DNA from: Litoreibacter sp. | GTDB taxonomy: Bacteria; Pseudomonadota; Alphaproteobacteria; Rhodobacterales; Rhodobacteraceae | Reading direction: 5' to 3' | NCBI GenBank assembly: GCA_026710325.1 | Contig: JAPORH010000011.1 | Location: 1-64,000, forward strand | Length of the DNA: 64,000 nucleotides | Shown here: positions 62,883 through 64,000 of the stretch, in pieces | Position numbering within the stretch: the stretch's first letter is position 1 | Layout of the letters: each line of letters opens with the position of its first letter | Notes under the pieces: generated by a model | Database searches by the model: none | Told to the model about the DNA's origin: nothing | Seen by the model: only the letters and a program-made list of their open reading frames with translations | Position numbers and translations under genes: made by a program

Positions 62883-63749
62883 ATGAAAGCGTTCGCTAAG
62901 TTTTTACCTAGAACTGTTCTTGTCTCCTTGTTTGCTTTCGGGGGGACAGTCATTGCCGTGCAAGCGCAACCGGTTGATGACAGTGTCATAGCTGCGCAGC
63001 GTGCGGCTTTGGCAGCCGCCGCCAGTGGCAGGTCCTTTGGCCCACAAGCGCCGCGCGACATCGATAACACTGCCGGGTCAAACCCGATTAACTTCACGGA
63101 TGCGCCGGACCGTGCTCAAATGAACCTTTGCACCATTTACTTCACCAAAGGTGCTGAGCATCGCGGTGGCGCCTTTACCACCTACGCAGGCAATGGGGAT
63201 GGAAGAGGCAATGGGACCGGATATCTTTATGACGGCACGCTAAGCGCTGAGGAAACTGCGCCCACGGGCTTCTCCATCGGATTTGGCGACGCAAACGCGA
63301 CCTTGAAACCTGGCGACACGATTGAAGCGCATTACGTCCACACAACGGCAGATGTGACACCGGGCCCAGGGATCGAACGCTGCTTCGGTGGCAGCAACGA
63401 GGCCCCGCGTTTGCGCATCGAGGCCCAGGTCTACGTCGTTGTGAATGACGCAAATGCGGACGATTTTGAGAAGCTCACCGAGGTCCGATTGGTGAATGAC
63501 AAACATCAGGCGGTTAACATTCCTTTCTTTACGGGGACGCCTGTCGTCTATGACGGCTCGCTGAGCGGGCCGCGCTTCAATCAGTTGCCGTCGCCGCGTC
63601 GGGTTACCTGGAGCGTCCGGCCAGAGGTTATGAAAATCTCCGCGCGTTCGATTGCGAATTGGTTGGCCGACAACCCGTTTGACGAGCGCGGCGCGCGCGG
63701 CGTGCGCAACCTAGTGACAAACGAGGCACTGCTTTCTCCTATCGAGTAG
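62883..63749 (+). CDS. Exported delta-class carbonic anhydrase homologue with altered active-site histidines
   Basis: A 288-residue protein with a signal peptide (cut after VQA, about residue 28). The body resembles bacterial delta-class carbonic anhydrases: NLCTIYFTKGAEHRGGAFTTYAG (81-103), GDTIEAHYVHTTADVTPGPG (144-163), RIEAQVYVVVND (178-189) and SPRRVTWSVRPEV ... RGVRNLVTNEALLSPIE at the end. As I recall the family, the first segment reads HFHxxAEHK and the last DHAHGVR. Here Tyr86 and Thr88 replace the HxH pair and the DHAH histidines are lost (DERGARGVR), while His93, His150 and His153 remain. Carbonic anhydrase activity is therefore doubtful. A hairpin follows the gene. Confidence 0.72.
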   Translation: MKAFAKFLPRTVLVSLFAFGGTVIAVQAQPVDDSVIAAQRAALAAAASGRSFGPQAPRDIDNTAGSNPINFTDAPDRAQMNLCTIYFTKGAEHRGGAFTTYAGNGDGRGNGTGYLYDGTLSAEETAPTGFSIGFGDANATLKPGDTIEAHYVHTTADVTPGPGIERCFGGSNEAPRLRIEAQVYVVVNDANADDFEKLTEVRLVNDKHQAVNIPFFTGTPVVYDGSLSGPRFNQLPSPRRVTWSVRPEVMKISARSIANWLADNPFDERGARGVRNLVTNEALLSPIE

Positions 63750-63765
63750 CGTTCAACCAAGCACA

Positions 63766-63793
63766 AGACGGAGCGTTTTTGAAAGCTCCGTCT
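63766..63793 (+). terminator. Hairpin after the carbonic anhydrase homologue
   Basis: Perfect 9-bp stem AGACGGAGC / GCTCCGTCT with a ten-base loop, 16 bp after the stop; only short T-stretches follow, so termination strength is uncertain. Confidence 0.65.
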
Positions 63794-63905
63794 GTGTCGT
63801 CGCCTTTCCTCATCACGTTATTGCGCAGCGCCTATGCGCGCTGATTTTGCGCGCTATGCTTTGATCCATAAAGGACAAAACCATTTCACTTTGGGAGATC
63901 ACGCA

Positions 63906-64000
63906 ATGCCAGACACAGCTCGAAAACCGCGCAAGAAAGCCTCCGACTTTGATCAGCGTATCCTCGAAATCTTCGATGGCTATGTGCATGGCAAAATCAC
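63906..64000 (+). CDS. Dienelactone-hydrolase-family protein, N-terminal fragment at the window edge
   Basis: Thirty-one codons are visible: MPDTARKPRKKASDFDQRIL followed by EIFDGYVHGKI. The FDQRILEIFDGYVHGKIS-type opening is characteristic of alpha/beta hydrolases annotated as dienelactone hydrolases (YghX-like), which have this short N-terminal helix before the hydrolase domain. GGGAG lies upstream of the ATG at 63906. The catalytic part is beyond the window, so the assignment is provisional. Confidence 0.6.
   Translation, partial: MPDTARKPRKKASDFDQRILEIFDGYVHGKI

Overview
The window reads as a chromosomal segment of an alphaproteobacterium of the Rhodobacterales, most likely the marine Roseobacter group. 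The basis is gene content and order: a pdxJ-acpS-lepB-rnc-era-recO string, a def / def-like / fmt trio, two ethylmalonyl-CoA-pathway genes (mcl1 and mcd), a FrcABC-type sugar importer and a VPLPA-type C-terminal sorting signal. Codon use is GC-rich and most genes are tightly packed with 1-8 nt overlaps. The assignment is inference from family knowledge, not from a search.

Layout. 0-9.3 kb: a broken PAP2-like gene at the edge, a tautomerase, a RidA gene facing a WYL regulator across a clean inverted-repeat operator, accA, a small membrane-anchored unknown, an AraC/GyrI regulator, mcl1, a MalY/PatB-type C-S lyase, then def, a deformylase paralogue lacking catalytic residues, and fmt. 9.5-15.6 kb (minus strand): an ispH-led run (endonuclease-like protein, serine hydrolase, LysE exporter, DUF3429, methyltransferase, rnhA, Nudix) and a NYN nuclease-fold gene. 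15.7-26.3 kb (plus strand): folK, rpoZ, the (p)ppGpp synthetase/hydrolase, DUF2062, pdxJ, two small membrane proteins, acpS, two tandem signal peptidases, rnc, era, DUF1491, recO. 26.3-32.5 kb: a FrcBCA-type sugar ABC importer divergent from a ROK repressor and a xylulokinase-family kinase, with a 19-bp palindrome between them. 32.5-37 kb: mcd, a TauE/SafE permease, a VPLPA-sorted surface protein and a VOC protein.

37-53 kb is the most distinctive part. It is one uninterrupted plus-strand array of 13 genes: CoA-transferase, crotonase, aldehyde dehydrogenase, a complete glucose/mannose-type ABC importer, two GMC oxidoreductases, a Dabb protein, a LacI repressor, a Gfo/Idh/MocA dehydrogenase and a fumarate-reductase-like flavoprotein. 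Two perfect LacI-style palindromes 22 bp apart precede the first gene. The array has no sugar kinase, isomerase or aldolase, so it looks like an oxidative route from an imported sugar-like compound to CoA thioesters. 53-58.4 kb holds an AEC transporter / aminotransferase / LysR group, a PPOx-fold protein and an AT-richer unknown gene. 58.4-62.8 kb is a segment of the ribosomal protein operon (rpmC to rpmD) that lacks rplP upstream and rplO/secY downstream and ends in a terminator. It is followed by a secreted delta-class carbonic anhydrase homologue in which several conserved histidines are replaced, and the first codons of a dienelactone-hydrolase-like gene.

No tRNA, rRNA, CRISPR array, recognisable prophage or complete insertion sequence was seen. 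A dispersed ~84-bp intergenic repeat occurs twice (4.7 and 25.5 kb).
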